Assembly (NCBI GenBank): GCA_964540795.1
Contig: CAZINX010000009.1
Span: 39,713 to 103,712 of the forward strand
DNA: 64,000 nucleotides
From: Dichotomicrobium sp964540795
GTDB taxonomy: Bacteria; Pseudomonadota; Alphaproteobacteria; Rhizobiales; Rhodomicrobiaceae
Reading direction: 5' to 3'
Below the pieces are notes generated by a model. The model saw nothing but the letters and a program-made list of their open reading frames with translations. It was not told the origin of the DNA and did no database searches. Position 1 is the first letter of the stretch, and every line of letters begins with the position of its first letter. Shown piece after piece: positions 7,501 to 17,197 of the stretch. Both the position numbers and the translations under genes were made by a program.

Positions 7501-8910
7501 ATGATTCCCGTAACGGTTTGCGCAGATAAAAACGTCGCGGTGTTCGGCCTGGGGCTGTCGGGGATCGCGGCGGCGCGCGCGCTTGCGCTGGGGGGCGCGA
7601 AGGTCTTGGCATGGGACGACAGCGCGCCTGCGCGGGCGCGGGCGGGCGAAGCGGGGGCCTCTGTCGCCCCGCCGGAAGAATGGGACTGGTCCGGCTTGGA
7701 TACGCTCGTGCTCTCGCCCGGCGTGCCGCTGACGCACCCGACGCCGCACGCGATCGTGGAGCGCGCCCGCGCCGCCGGCGTGGAGATCATCGGCGACACT
7801 GAACTGTTCTGCCGCGAGCGCCGTCATCAGGGGCGGCCCGGTAAAGTCGTCGCCATCACCGGCACCAACGGGAAATCGACCACTTCCGCGCTGACCGCGC
7901 ATCTGCTGGAAAGCGCGGGTCGCGATACCGCACTGGGCGGGAACATCGGCAAGGCGGTGCTGGACCTGCCGGCTTTCACGCCGGATCGGCATTACGTGCT
8001 GGAATACTCTTCCTTCCAGATCGACCTGACGCCCGGCCTCGACGCGGATGTCCCGGTGCTGCTGAACGTCCAGCCCGATCATCTGGACCGGCATGGCACG
8101 CTGGAGAATTACGCGGCGATCAAGGCGCGCATCTTCGACGGCCTGGGTGCAAAACAGTGCGGCGTGATCGGCATCGACAGCGACTTGTCGCGCAAACTCG
8201 CCGGGCGCTGGCCGTTCGCGGCATCGCGGCTGACGGTCTCGACGGCCGGGCCGGTTGGGGATGGCGTTTATGTACGCGACGGACGGCTGTTCGAGGCGCG
8301 CGGCGGCCTGGTCGAAGCGCCGGTCAGCCTGCGCGGCATCCCCGCTCTGCGCGGCGCGCATAACTGGGAGAACGCCGCGGCGGCGTTTGCGGCGGCGCGG
8401 GCGCTGGGTCTGTCGCGCGAGGCGGTCATCGAGGGCCTGCGCAGCTTCCCCGGCCTGGCGCACCGCATGGAAGAGGTCGGCCGCCTCGGCCGCGTCGCCT
8501 TCATCAACGACAGCAAGGCGACGAATGCCGATGCCGCGGCGCGGGCGCTCGCCTGCTTCAACCCGATCTTCTGGATCGTCGGCGGCCAGCCGAAAGCGGG
8601 CGGTCTCGCCGGGCTGGAGGCCCATTATCCCCGCGTGGCCAAGGCGTATCTGATCGGCGAGGCGGCGGAGGGTTTCGCGCGTCAGCTTGAGGGGCGTGTC
8701 GCCTATGAGCATTGCCACACGCTGGAGAACGCCGTCGCGGCGGCCTCGCGCGATGCGCTGCGCTCGCCGGCGCGATCGCCGGTCGTGTTGCTGTCCCCGG
8801 CCTGCGCATCCTACGACCAGTTCCCGAACTTTGCCGAGCGGGGCGAGGCGTTCCGTCGTCTCGTCGCCGCGCACGAGGGCGTCTCCATGCGCGAGGCGAT
8901 CGCCGCATGA
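7501..8910 (+). CDS. murD: UDP-MurNAc-L-alanine:D-glutamate ligase MurD
   Basis: MurD adds D-glutamate to UDP-MurNAc-L-alanine. The 469-residue protein begins with a Rossmann-like UDP-binding segment (VFGLGLSGIAAAR, residues 14-26), carries the ATP-binding loop GTNGKST at 121-127, then LEYSSFQ and the C-terminal domain with HRMEEV and NDSKATN, all characteristic of MurD. The gap to mraY is only 9 bases and the stop overlaps the ftsW start (ATGA), so the genes are cotranscribed. Confidence 0.95.
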   Translation: MIPVTVCADKNVAVFGLGLSGIAAARALALGGAKVLAWDDSAPARARAGEAGASVAPPEEWDWSGLDTLVLSPGVPLTHPTPHAIVERARAAGVEIIGDTELFCRERRHQGRPGKVVAITGTNGKSTTSALTAHLLESAGRDTALGGNIGKAVLDLPAFTPDRHYVLEYSSFQIDLTPGLDADVPVLLNVQPDHLDRHGTLENYAAIKARIFDGLGAKQCGVIGIDSDLSRKLAGRWPFAASRLTVSTAGPVGDGVYVRDGRLFEARGGLVEAPVSLRGIPALRGAHNWENAAAAFAAARALGLSREAVIEGLRSFPGLAHRMEEVGRLGRVAFINDSKATNADAAARALACFNPIFWIVGGQPKAGGLAGLEAHYPRVAKAYLIGEAAEGFARQLEGRVAYEHCHTLENAVAAASRDALRSPARSPVVLLSPACASYDQFPNFAERGEAFRRLVAAHEGVSMREAIAA

Positions 8911-10094
8911 GGCTGTCACGCGCCGAACGCAGCCTGCTTTCGGATTGGTGGTTTGCCATCGACCACAGGCTGCTTGCAGCCGTGCTGTTCCTGATGCTCG
9001 CCGGGATGATAATGGCCTTTGGCGCGGGGCCGCCCGCCGCCGGTCGCCTCGGCCTGCCGGATTTCTATTTCGTGGAGCGCCACGCCTTTTTCTTTCTGGT
9101 CGCGTTCGCGGTGCTCGTGGCCGTGTCGGTCCTGGGGCCGCGCGGCGTGCGGCGGCTCGCGCTGCTCATGTGCCTTGGCGGGCTGGCGCTGATGGGGCTT
9201 GCGCAGCACCAGGGCGTGGAGCTGAACGGCGCGGCGCGGTGGGTCCATTTGGGCGGCTTCGCGTTTCAGCCCTCCGAGATCGTCAAGCCTGGCTTTGTCG
9301 TCATCGGCGCCTGGCTGCTCTCAGAAGGCGCCCGGCGGCAGGACGTTCCGGCCACGGAATTTGCGATCGCCCTGTTGCTCGTCTTCGCGGGGCTGCTGGC
9401 GCTGCAGCCGGACATCGGGCAGATTGCGCTGATCGCAATGGTCTGGGCGGGGATGTTCATGGCGGCGGGCTATCCGCTGCGCTGGATGCTTGCGATCGCG
9501 CTGGCCGGCATCGCCGGGCTGATCGCCGTCTACCTCACCATCCCGCACGCGGCGGAGCGAATCGACGCCTTCATGGGCTGGGGCGGCGCGGTGAGCGATC
9601 AGACGGCGATTGCGATGTCGGCCTTCTCCGAGGGCGGCTGGTTCGGTCGCGGCCCGGGCGAGGGCGTGCTCAAGACCCGGCTGCCCGACGCGCATAACGA
9701 CTACATCTTCGCCGTTATCGCCGAAGAGCTTGGAATCGCGGTCTGTCTGCTGCTTGTCGGCGTCTATGCCTTTGTCGCTCTGCGCGCCGTTGCGGGCGCG
9801 CTGAAGCAGCATAGCCCCTTCGTGCGCGTGGCGATCAGCGGGCTGGCGATGCTGTTCGGTTTTCAAGCGCTGATTAATATGGCAGTTAATGTCAACCTGC
9901 TGCCGGCGAAGGGAATGACGCTGCCGTTTATTTCATACGGCGGATCGTCGCTGGTCTCGATGGCCGTTGCGATGGGCATGACTATTGCGCTTTCGCGGCA
10001 CAGGCCGAATACCGAGGCTTTATCCTGGCCGGAGCGCCCGGCCGATCCGCGGGCGGCCGGGGTGGCCGCCTCGCCACGGGAGATAAGAACGTGA
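8907..10094 (+). CDS. ftsW: FtsW, septal peptidoglycan polymerase (SEDS family)
   Basis: FtsW is the SEDS-family glycosyltransferase that works with FtsI in septal wall synthesis. The 395-residue protein has about ten membrane segments. SEDS signatures are visible: GAARWVHLGGFAFQPSEIVK in the central region and the C-terminal PFISYGGSSL. The ATG at 8907 overlaps the murD stop, and the stop overlaps the murG start codon GTG. Hydropathy, motifs and place between murD and murG make the call secure over RodA. Confidence 0.95.
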   Translation: MRLSRAERSLLSDWWFAIDHRLLAAVLFLMLAGMIMAFGAGPPAAGRLGLPDFYFVERHAFFFLVAFAVLVAVSVLGPRGVRRLALLMCLGGLALMGLAQHQGVELNGAARWVHLGGFAFQPSEIVKPGFVVIGAWLLSEGARRQDVPATEFAIALLLVFAGLLALQPDIGQIALIAMVWAGMFMAAGYPLRWMLAIALAGIAGLIAVYLTIPHAAERIDAFMGWGGAVSDQTAIAMSAFSEGGWFGRGPGEGVLKTRLPDAHNDYIFAVIAEELGIAVCLLLVGVYAFVALRAVAGALKQHSPFVRVAISGLAMLFGFQALINMAVNVNLLPAKGMTLPFISYGGSSLVSMAVAMGMTIALSRHRPNTEALSWPERPADPRAAGVAASPREIRT

Positions 10095-11260
10095 CGCGAC
10101 CTTCGATCGTGATGACCGCCGGGGGCACGGGCGGACATCTTTTCCCCGCCAAATCCCTGGCGCAGGAGCTGAGTTGGCGCGGCTACGCCATCGACCTGAT
10201 CACGGATACGCGCAGCAGCAAGTTCGACGCCGGCTTTCCCGCGCGCGAGGTCTATCGCGTCAACGCGGCGACCTTCAAGGGCCGCTCGCCGCTGGAGGCG
10301 ACCAAGACGGTGGCAAAGCTTTCCAGCGGCTTTCACATGGCCTACCGCATCCTCGGCGAGATCAGGCCGAGCGCGGTGATCGGCTTTGGCGGCTACCCGA
10401 CGATCCCGCCGATGCTGGCGGCGCTGGCGCGCGGCATCCCGACGCTGACGCATGAACAGAACGCCGTCATGGGCCGCGCCAACCGCCTGCTGGGACCGAT
10501 GGTGCGCGCGGTGGCCTACTCTTTCGAGGACACCAAGTTCCTGGAGGGCAAGCTGCTGCACAAGGCGTATCTCACCGGCACGCCGCTGCGCCGCGCGGTA
10601 CTCAACATGCGCGCCCAAGTCTACAACGCACCCGCGCCCGACGGGCAGCTCAATCTGCTGGTTTTCGGCGGCAGCCAGGGCGCGCGCTTCTTCGCCGAGA
10701 TCATGCCCGCCGCGCTTTATCTGCTGCCCGAACATGTCCGCGACCGCCTGCTCGTGGTGCAGCAATGCCGCGAGGAAGACATCGAAAACGTCTTCGACGC
10801 CTATGAGCGCGCGGGCGTGGCGGCGGAACTGGCGACCTTTTTCGACGATCTGCCGGAGCGCATGGCAACCGCGCACCTGGTGGTCTCCCGCTCCGGCGCG
10901 ACGACCGTTGCCGAACTTTGCGCGATCGGGCGTCCCGCGGTCCTCGTGCCGCTGCCTCATTCGCTAGATAACGACCAATACGAAAACGCCATGCGCTTCG
11001 AGCGCGGCGGCGGCGGCTGGTGCTATGAGGAGAGCGCAATGACGCCGGAGCGCTTCGCCGGGGTGGTGCGCCGCCTGTTCGAGGAACCTGGCAGCCTGAT
11101 CCGGGCGGGATCCGCGGCGAAGACGATGGCGCGGTACGATGCGGTGGAACGGCTGGCCGACGTGGTGGAAAGCGTCATCGAGCAGAAGCCGTCGGACGAA
11201 CAAGCCGAGATCGAGGAACAGGAGAGGGCCGAAATTCTCAGCCGTGACGGGGGGACGTGA
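10091..11260 (+). CDS. murG: MurG, lipid II-forming N-acetylglucosaminyltransferase
   Basis: MurG transfers GlcNAc to lipid I at the inner face of the membrane. The protein has the N-terminal GGTGGHLFPA loop at about residues 11-20, FGGYPTIPP, LVFGGSQGA and the donor-binding SRSGATTVAE. At 389 residues it is slightly longer than usual, because of an acidic C-terminal tail (about residues 365-389, rich in E and Q). The start is a GTG at 10091 sharing the GTGA overlap with ftsW. The stop overlaps the next GTG in the same way. Confidence 0.95.
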   Translation: MTRPSIVMTAGGTGGHLFPAKSLAQELSWRGYAIDLITDTRSSKFDAGFPAREVYRVNAATFKGRSPLEATKTVAKLSSGFHMAYRILGEIRPSAVIGFGGYPTIPPMLAALARGIPTLTHEQNAVMGRANRLLGPMVRAVAYSFEDTKFLEGKLLHKAYLTGTPLRRAVLNMRAQVYNAPAPDGQLNLLVFGGSQGARFFAEIMPAALYLLPEHVRDRLLVVQQCREEDIENVFDAYERAGVAAELATFFDDLPERMATAHLVVSRSGATTVAELCAIGRPAVLVPLPHSLDNDQYENAMRFERGGGGWCYEESAMTPERFAGVVRRLFEEPGSLIRAGSAAKTMARYDAVERLADVVESVIEQKPSDEQAEIEEQERAEILSRDGGT

Positions 11261-12711
11261 AGCAAATGGATGAGGACGCTCGGCGGGAGCTTTACCACAT
11301 CGTCGGCATCGGCGGTATCGGCATGAGCGCCATCGCGGAGATCATGCGCGCGCGCGGACTCGCGGTGCAGGGAAGCGACCAGAACGACAGCGCCAACGCG
11401 CAGCGGTTGCGCGCGCAGGGCATCCGTGTGTTCGTGGGGCATGACGAGGCCAATCTCGAAAGCGCCACGCATGTGATTGTCTCGACCGCGATCAAGCCGG
11501 GCAACCCGGAGCTTGACGGCGCGCGCGCGCACGGCCTGCCGGTCATCAGCCGCGCCGAGATGCTGGGCGAACTGATGCGCGGGCATCAGGCAATCGCCGT
11601 GACGGGCACGCACGGCAAGACGACCACGACTTCGCTGATCTCCTGGGCGATGACCCATGCGGGCTGCGACCCGACGATCATCAACGGCGGCATCCTGAAC
11701 GCCTGGGGATCGAATGCGCGGGCCGGGCAGGGCGACTGGATGGTGGTGGAGGCCGACGAATCCGATGCCACCTTCGTGAAGCTGCCCGCGTGCATCGGCG
11801 TGGTCACGAACATCGACCCGGAGCATATGGATTTCTACGGCTCCGAGCGCGCGTTGCATGCGACCTTCCGCCGATTTTTCGAGCAGATTCCGTATTACGG
11901 TGCGGTGGTCGCCGGGATCGACCATCCGGTCGTGCGCGAGATGCTGGACGAGATGGCGGCGCATTTCCGCGGGCGGCGGCTGCTGCGCTACGGCATTGCG
12001 GCGGATGCCGATTTGCGGCTGGAGCAGGTCCGCGAGGTTGGCGGCAGCGTCGAATTCGACGCCCGGCTCAGCGAGCGGGTGCGCGGCGGCGCGCGGCTTC
12101 TGGAGGGTTTGCGCCTGCCGATCCCCGGCGAGTACAACGCGCTGAACGCGCTCGCGGCGATCGCGGTGATGAGCGAAATCGGCCTGCGCGACGAGGCGAT
12201 CGAGGAGGGCTTGCGCAGCTTCTGCGGCGTGGCGCGGCGCTTCACGCCGGTGGGCGACTGGAACGGCGTATCGGTCTATGACGACTACGCGCATCACCCG
12301 GTGGAGATCGCGGCCGTGCTCAAGGCGGCGCGACGCGCCACGCGCGGGCGGGTGATCGCGGTGATGCAGCCGCATCGGTATTCGCGGCTGACCGGACTGC
12401 TGGAGGAGTTCGCCGGCTGCTTCACGGACGCCGACATTGCGGTCATTACTCCAGTCTACAGCGCGGGCGAGACGACGGGCGGCATCGATCACCGCACGCT
12501 GCTGGAGCGGGTGCGGGCCACCGGCCACGGCCATGCTCTTGAGATCAGCGGCGAGGACGCGCTGGCTCCCACGATCGCGGAACTGGCCCGGCCGGGCGAT
12601 CTGGTCATCGGGCTGGGCGCGGGGACGATCACCAACTGGACCAGGGCGCTGCCGGAGCGGCTGCGGGCGCTGGCGGCGCATCCGGTCGCACATGCCGGCG
12701 CGGCGGAGTAG
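11257..12711 (+). CDS. murC: UDP-MurNAc:L-alanine ligase MurC
   Basis: MurC adds the first amino acid, L-alanine, to UDP-MurNAc. The 484-residue protein begins with the nucleotide-binding segment HIVGIGGIGMSAIAE, followed by the P-loop GTHGKTTTT around residues 114-122, VEADESD, and DDYAHHPVE in the C-terminal part. All are MurC hallmarks. A GTG at 11257 overlaps the murG stop, and an ATG at 11266 is an equally good start. The order murG-murC-murB is standard. Confidence 0.95.
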   Translation: MKQMDEDARRELYHIVGIGGIGMSAIAEIMRARGLAVQGSDQNDSANAQRLRAQGIRVFVGHDEANLESATHVIVSTAIKPGNPELDGARAHGLPVISRAEMLGELMRGHQAIAVTGTHGKTTTTSLISWAMTHAGCDPTIINGGILNAWGSNARAGQGDWMVVEADESDATFVKLPACIGVVTNIDPEHMDFYGSERALHATFRRFFEQIPYYGAVVAGIDHPVVREMLDEMAAHFRGRRLLRYGIAADADLRLEQVREVGGSVEFDARLSERVRGGARLLEGLRLPIPGEYNALNALAAIAVMSEIGLRDEAIEEGLRSFCGVARRFTPVGDWNGVSVYDDYAHHPVEIAAVLKAARRATRGRVIAVMQPHRYSRLTGLLEEFAGCFTDADIAVITPVYSAGETTGGIDHRTLLERVRATGHGHALEISGEDALAPTIAELARPGDLVIGLGAGTITNWTRALPERLRALAAHPVAHAGAAE

Positions 12712-12715
12712 GGCA

Positions 12716-13684
<969 letters not shown>

Positions 13685-13849
13685 ACTCTGCGCGTTGACA
13701 GAAGGTCGAGACGCCGTCAAGGTTGTATAAGGCTATGGATTCACGATATGCGTGAACAGCCTACAGCTTCAGGTTGAGAATGCGTTTCGCCGGCGACAGA
13801 TCAAAAGCAAGTCCCGCTGCCAAAGGATCGTCGTGATTTTCCCGAAATA

Positions 13850-14131
13850 TTACAGCCGAGACTGCTCGCGGCTCTGCGCTTGAATACGGGCCTCCTCGTG
13901 GGCGACGTCGATCAGATAGGTGAGGAAGACGAGATTGGCATTTGACGCGATCGTGCTCAATTCGGCCAGTAGTTCGCAAATATATTGGGAGACATTCTGT
14001 TCATTGTAGACTGCTATATCTGTTTTGGCGGCATGTTTATTCAACCGCGAAATGGCTTCACTCAGTTTCTGTCCCGGCTCAATGGCGGCCTCGTCTTGAT
14101 CGTGCGCCAGGTTCAGTGTAGAGCGGCTCAT
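13850..14131 (-). CDS. small hypothetical protein, 93 residues
   Basis: I do not recognise this protein. It is soluble-looking, with an acidic N-terminal third and a mostly helical, hydrophobic C-terminal part (YICELLAELSTIA, then VFLTYLIDVAHEEA). The ATG at 14131 is preceded by ACGGGAG at good spacing, which favours a real gene. It is isolated on the minus strand between murB and topA, and its base composition is less GC-rich than its neighbours. It could be a small regulatory or helical-bundle protein. That is only a guess from composition. Confidence 0.5.
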   Translation of the reverse strand: MSRSTLNLAHDQDEAAIEPGQKLSEAISRLNKHAAKTDIAVYNEQNVSQYICELLAELSTIASNANLVFLTYLIDVAHEEARIQAQSREQSRL

Positions 14132-14343
14132 TGTGTGCTCCCGTCGTCTTGAAGGTTTTGTTAATGCCAAAGATCATCTCTTGACTGCAGAATACACGCC
14201 TTGGTTGTTCATGACAAGCCGACTCGCGTGATCGGTGACATTGAATTGACAGACTGGCCGAAAATCCACAGGTCTTCCCCGTTATGCCGCGGCGCGCGCC
14301 GCGCAGCACGGAACGCCGGACAGGCTCAGGAACGAGCGCATTG

Positions 14344-17115
14344 ATGAACATTGTGATCGTCGAATCCGCCGCCAAGGCGAAAACCATCAACAAATACCTT
14401 GGCCGGGACTACAAGGTGCTCGCGTCCTACGGGCATGTGAGCGATCTGCCCGCCAAGGACGGTTCGGTCGAGCCGGACAAGGACTTCGAGATGCACTGGC
14501 GCGTCTCGCCGGACTCGACGAAGGTGATCCGGGAGATCGTCAACGAGGTGAAAAAGGCCGACCGGCTGATCCTCGCGACCGACCCGGACCGTGAGGGCGA
14601 GGCGATCTCGTGGCACCTGCTGCGCATCCTCGAGGAGAAGAAGGCGCTCAAGGGCGTGAAGGTCCAGCGAGTCGCCTTCAACGCGGTGACGAAGGACGCC
14701 GTGCGTCAGGCGCTGGAGCAGCCGCGCGACATCGACTCGCCGCTGGTGGAAGCCTATCTGGCGCGCCGGGCGCTGGATTATCTCGTCGGCTTCACGCTGT
14801 CGCCGGTGCTGTGGCGCAAGCTGCCGGGCGCGCGCTCGGCCGGGCGGGTTCAGTCGGTTGCGCTGCGTATCGTCTGCGACCGAGAGCTGGAGATCGAGGC
14901 GTTCAAGAGCCAGGAATACTGGACGATCAATGCCGCGCTGGCGAACGCGGCTGGAGAGGACTTCGCGGCCAGGTTGCATTCGCGCGAGGGCAAGAAGCTC
15001 GGCAAGTTCGACGTGCCGAATGAGGCCGAGGCCGCGGCCATCCGCGATGCGGTGACCGGCGGGGCTTTTCACGTCTCCAGCGTCGAGCGCAAGTCAGCCA
15101 GGCGCAACCCGTCGCCGCCGTTCACCACGTCGACGCTGCAGCAGGAAGCCTCGCGCAAGCTGCGCTTTTCGCCGAGCCGCACCATGCAGATCGCCCAGAA
15201 GCTCTATGAAGGCGTCGATCTCGGCGGCGAAACGGTCGGCCTCATTACCTATATGCGAACCGATGGCGTGCAGGTCGCGCCGGAAGCGCTGACGCAGTGC
15301 CGGAAAGTGATCGGCGGCGATTTTGGCGACAAGTATCTGCCTACAAGCCCGCGACACTACAAGACAAAAGCGAAAAACGCGCAGGAGGCGCATGAGGCCG
15401 TTCGTCCGACCGATTACGGCCGCGCGCCGGACGGCATCAAGCGCTACCTCAAGGATGATGAGTTCAAGCTCTACAAGCTGATCTGGCAGCGCGCCGTCGC
15501 GAGCCAGATGGCGAGCGCCGAAGTTGACCGCACGACCGTCGACATCGAAACGCACGGCAAGGACGACGCGCGCTACACCTTCCGCGCGACGGGGCAGGTC
15601 ATTACCTTCGACGGCTTCCTCAAGCTCTACGAGGAAGGGCGCGACGACACGGCGGATGAGGACGGCGCCCGCCTGCCGCCGCTGATGGAAAACGAGACGG
15701 TGCAGGCCAAGGCCATAGAGCCGAAGCAGCATTTCACCGAGCCGCCCCCGCGCTTCACCGAGGCCACGCTTATCAAGAAGCTGGAGGAATTGGGCATCGG
15801 GCGGCCGTCAACTTACGCCAGCACCATGAACGTGCTGCGCGAGCGCGATTATGTCCGGCTGGAGAAGAACCGGCTGGTGCCGGAGGATCGCGGCCGGCTG
15901 GTCACCGCGTTCCTGGAGAGCTTTTTCCAGCGCTATGTCGAGTATGATTTCACCGCCGATCTGGAGGAAAAGCTCGACCGCATCTCCGCCGGCGATCTGG
16001 AATGGAAGCAGGTGCTGCGCGACTTCTGGCGCGATTTTCTCGGCGCCGTCGACGAGATCAAGGACCTGCGTGTCTCCGAGGTGCTGGAGGCGCTCAACGA
16101 GATCCTCGGGCCGCATATCTTCCCCGATGCGGGCGATGGCGCGGACCCGCGCGCCTGTCCGTCCTGCGCGGATGGCCGGCTCAGCCTGAAGGTCGGCAAG
16201 TTCGGGGCATTTATCGGCTGCTCGAATTACCCCGAATGCCGCTTTACCCGCCAGCTCGGCAAGGCTGGCGAGGAGGGCCGGGAGGGGGCGACGCCGGACA
16301 CTGTGGAGCTTGGAGTCGACCCCGAAACCGGCGAGCCGGTGACGCTGAGGAGCGGGCGGTTTGGCCCGTATGTTCAGCTTGGCGAGGCGCAGAATGGCGA
16401 AAAACCCAAGCGCGCCTCGGTGCCGAAAGGCATGGACCCCGCGCAGGTCACGCTCGACATGGCGCTGCGCCTGCTGGCGCTGCCGCGCGAAGTCGGCCCC
16501 CACCCCGAAACCGGCAAGCCGATCGTCGCCGGGATCGGGCGCTACGGTCCGTTTGTTGAGCACGGGGGCAAATACGCCAATCTCGACAGTGCGGACGAGG
16601 TGTTTACCGTCGGCCTGAACCGCGCGGTGAGTTTGCTGGCCGAGGCGAAGAAAGGCCGCCCGCGCGGGGCGACTGTACTCAAGGAGTTGGGCGAACATCC
16701 TGAACTCGGCGGCGCGATCCAGGTTTGCGACGGCCGCTACGGACCCTATGTAAAGCACGGGAAGATCAACGCGACACTGCCGAAAGACGCCGACCCGGCA
16801 GAACTGAGCGTCGAGAAAGCCATCGAACTGATCGCCGCGAAGGCGGAAAAGAGCGGCAAGAAGCCCGCGAAGGCGAAGTCGGGCGCGAAGAACGGCGCCA
16901 AGGCCAAGACGGCCGCGAAATCCGCCAAAAAGCCGGCGACCAAAACGGAATCCGGCGAGGCGACGACCGCCAAGGGAAAGGGAAAGGCCAAGGGACAGGC
17001 CGCCAAAAGCGGGAATGGCGCTGGCGCGAAACGCAAATCCGCATCCGCGAAGCCAGGTGCGAAAAGAACTGGCGGAAAGAAGGCCAGCGATGCCCCGTCC
17101 GACAGCGTTCGTTGA
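14344..17115 (+). CDS. topA: DNA topoisomerase I
   Basis: TopA relaxes negative supercoils through a 5'-phosphotyrosine intermediate. The 923-residue protein has the Toprim motif DPDREGE at residues 80-86 and the catalytic tyrosine Tyr303 in GLITYMRTDG. It has one Cys4 zinc ribbon (CPSC...CSNYPEC) around 600-630. Three C-terminal Topo-C repeats follow, each with a GRFGPYV-like core. The last 80 residues or so are a lysine/alanine-rich low-complexity tail. The ATG at 14344 matches the conserved start MNIVIVESAAKA. An in-frame start 60 bases upstream lacks conservation. Confidence 0.95.
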   Translation: MNIVIVESAAKAKTINKYLGRDYKVLASYGHVSDLPAKDGSVEPDKDFEMHWRVSPDSTKVIREIVNEVKKADRLILATDPDREGEAISWHLLRILEEKKALKGVKVQRVAFNAVTKDAVRQALEQPRDIDSPLVEAYLARRALDYLVGFTLSPVLWRKLPGARSAGRVQSVALRIVCDRELEIEAFKSQEYWTINAALANAAGEDFAARLHSREGKKLGKFDVPNEAEAAAIRDAVTGGAFHVSSVERKSARRNPSPPFTTSTLQQEASRKLRFSPSRTMQIAQKLYEGVDLGGETVGLITYMRTDGVQVAPEALTQCRKVIGGDFGDKYLPTSPRHYKTKAKNAQEAHEAVRPTDYGRAPDGIKRYLKDDEFKLYKLIWQRAVASQMASAEVDRTTVDIETHGKDDARYTFRATGQVITFDGFLKLYEEGRDDTADEDGARLPPLMENETVQAKAIEPKQHFTEPPPRFTEATLIKKLEELGIGRPSTYASTMNVLRERDYVRLEKNRLVPEDRGRLVTAFLESFFQRYVEYDFTADLEEKLDRISAGDLEWKQVLRDFWRDFLGAVDEIKDLRVSEVLEALNEILGPHIFPDAGDGADPRACPSCADGRLSLKVGKFGAFIGCSNYPECRFTRQLGKAGEEGREGATPDTVELGVDPETGEPVTLRSGRFGPYVQLGEAQNGEKPKRASVPKGMDPAQVTLDMALRLLALPREVGPHPETGKPIVAGIGRYGPFVEHGGKYANLDSADEVFTVGLNRAVSLLAEAKKGRPRGATVLKELGEHPELGGAIQVCDGRYGPYVKHGKINATLPKDADPAELSVEKAIELIAAKAEKSGKKPAKAKSGAKNGAKAKTAAKSAKKPATKTESGEATTAKGKGKAKGQAAKSGNGAGAKRKSASAKPGAKRTGGKKASDAPSDSVR

Positions 17116-17197
17116 TGACGCCCGGTCTGCGCGGACATACTGAAACGCGACATTTGAAGGGTTGCCCGGCAACACCGATTAGCCCGGCACGGCAATT

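Noticed and set aside
13695..13731. TTGACA followed by TATAAG after murB, considered as a promoter
   Set aside because: The spacer is 25 bases, too long for a sigma-70-type promoter, and no gene start follows closely on the plus strand.
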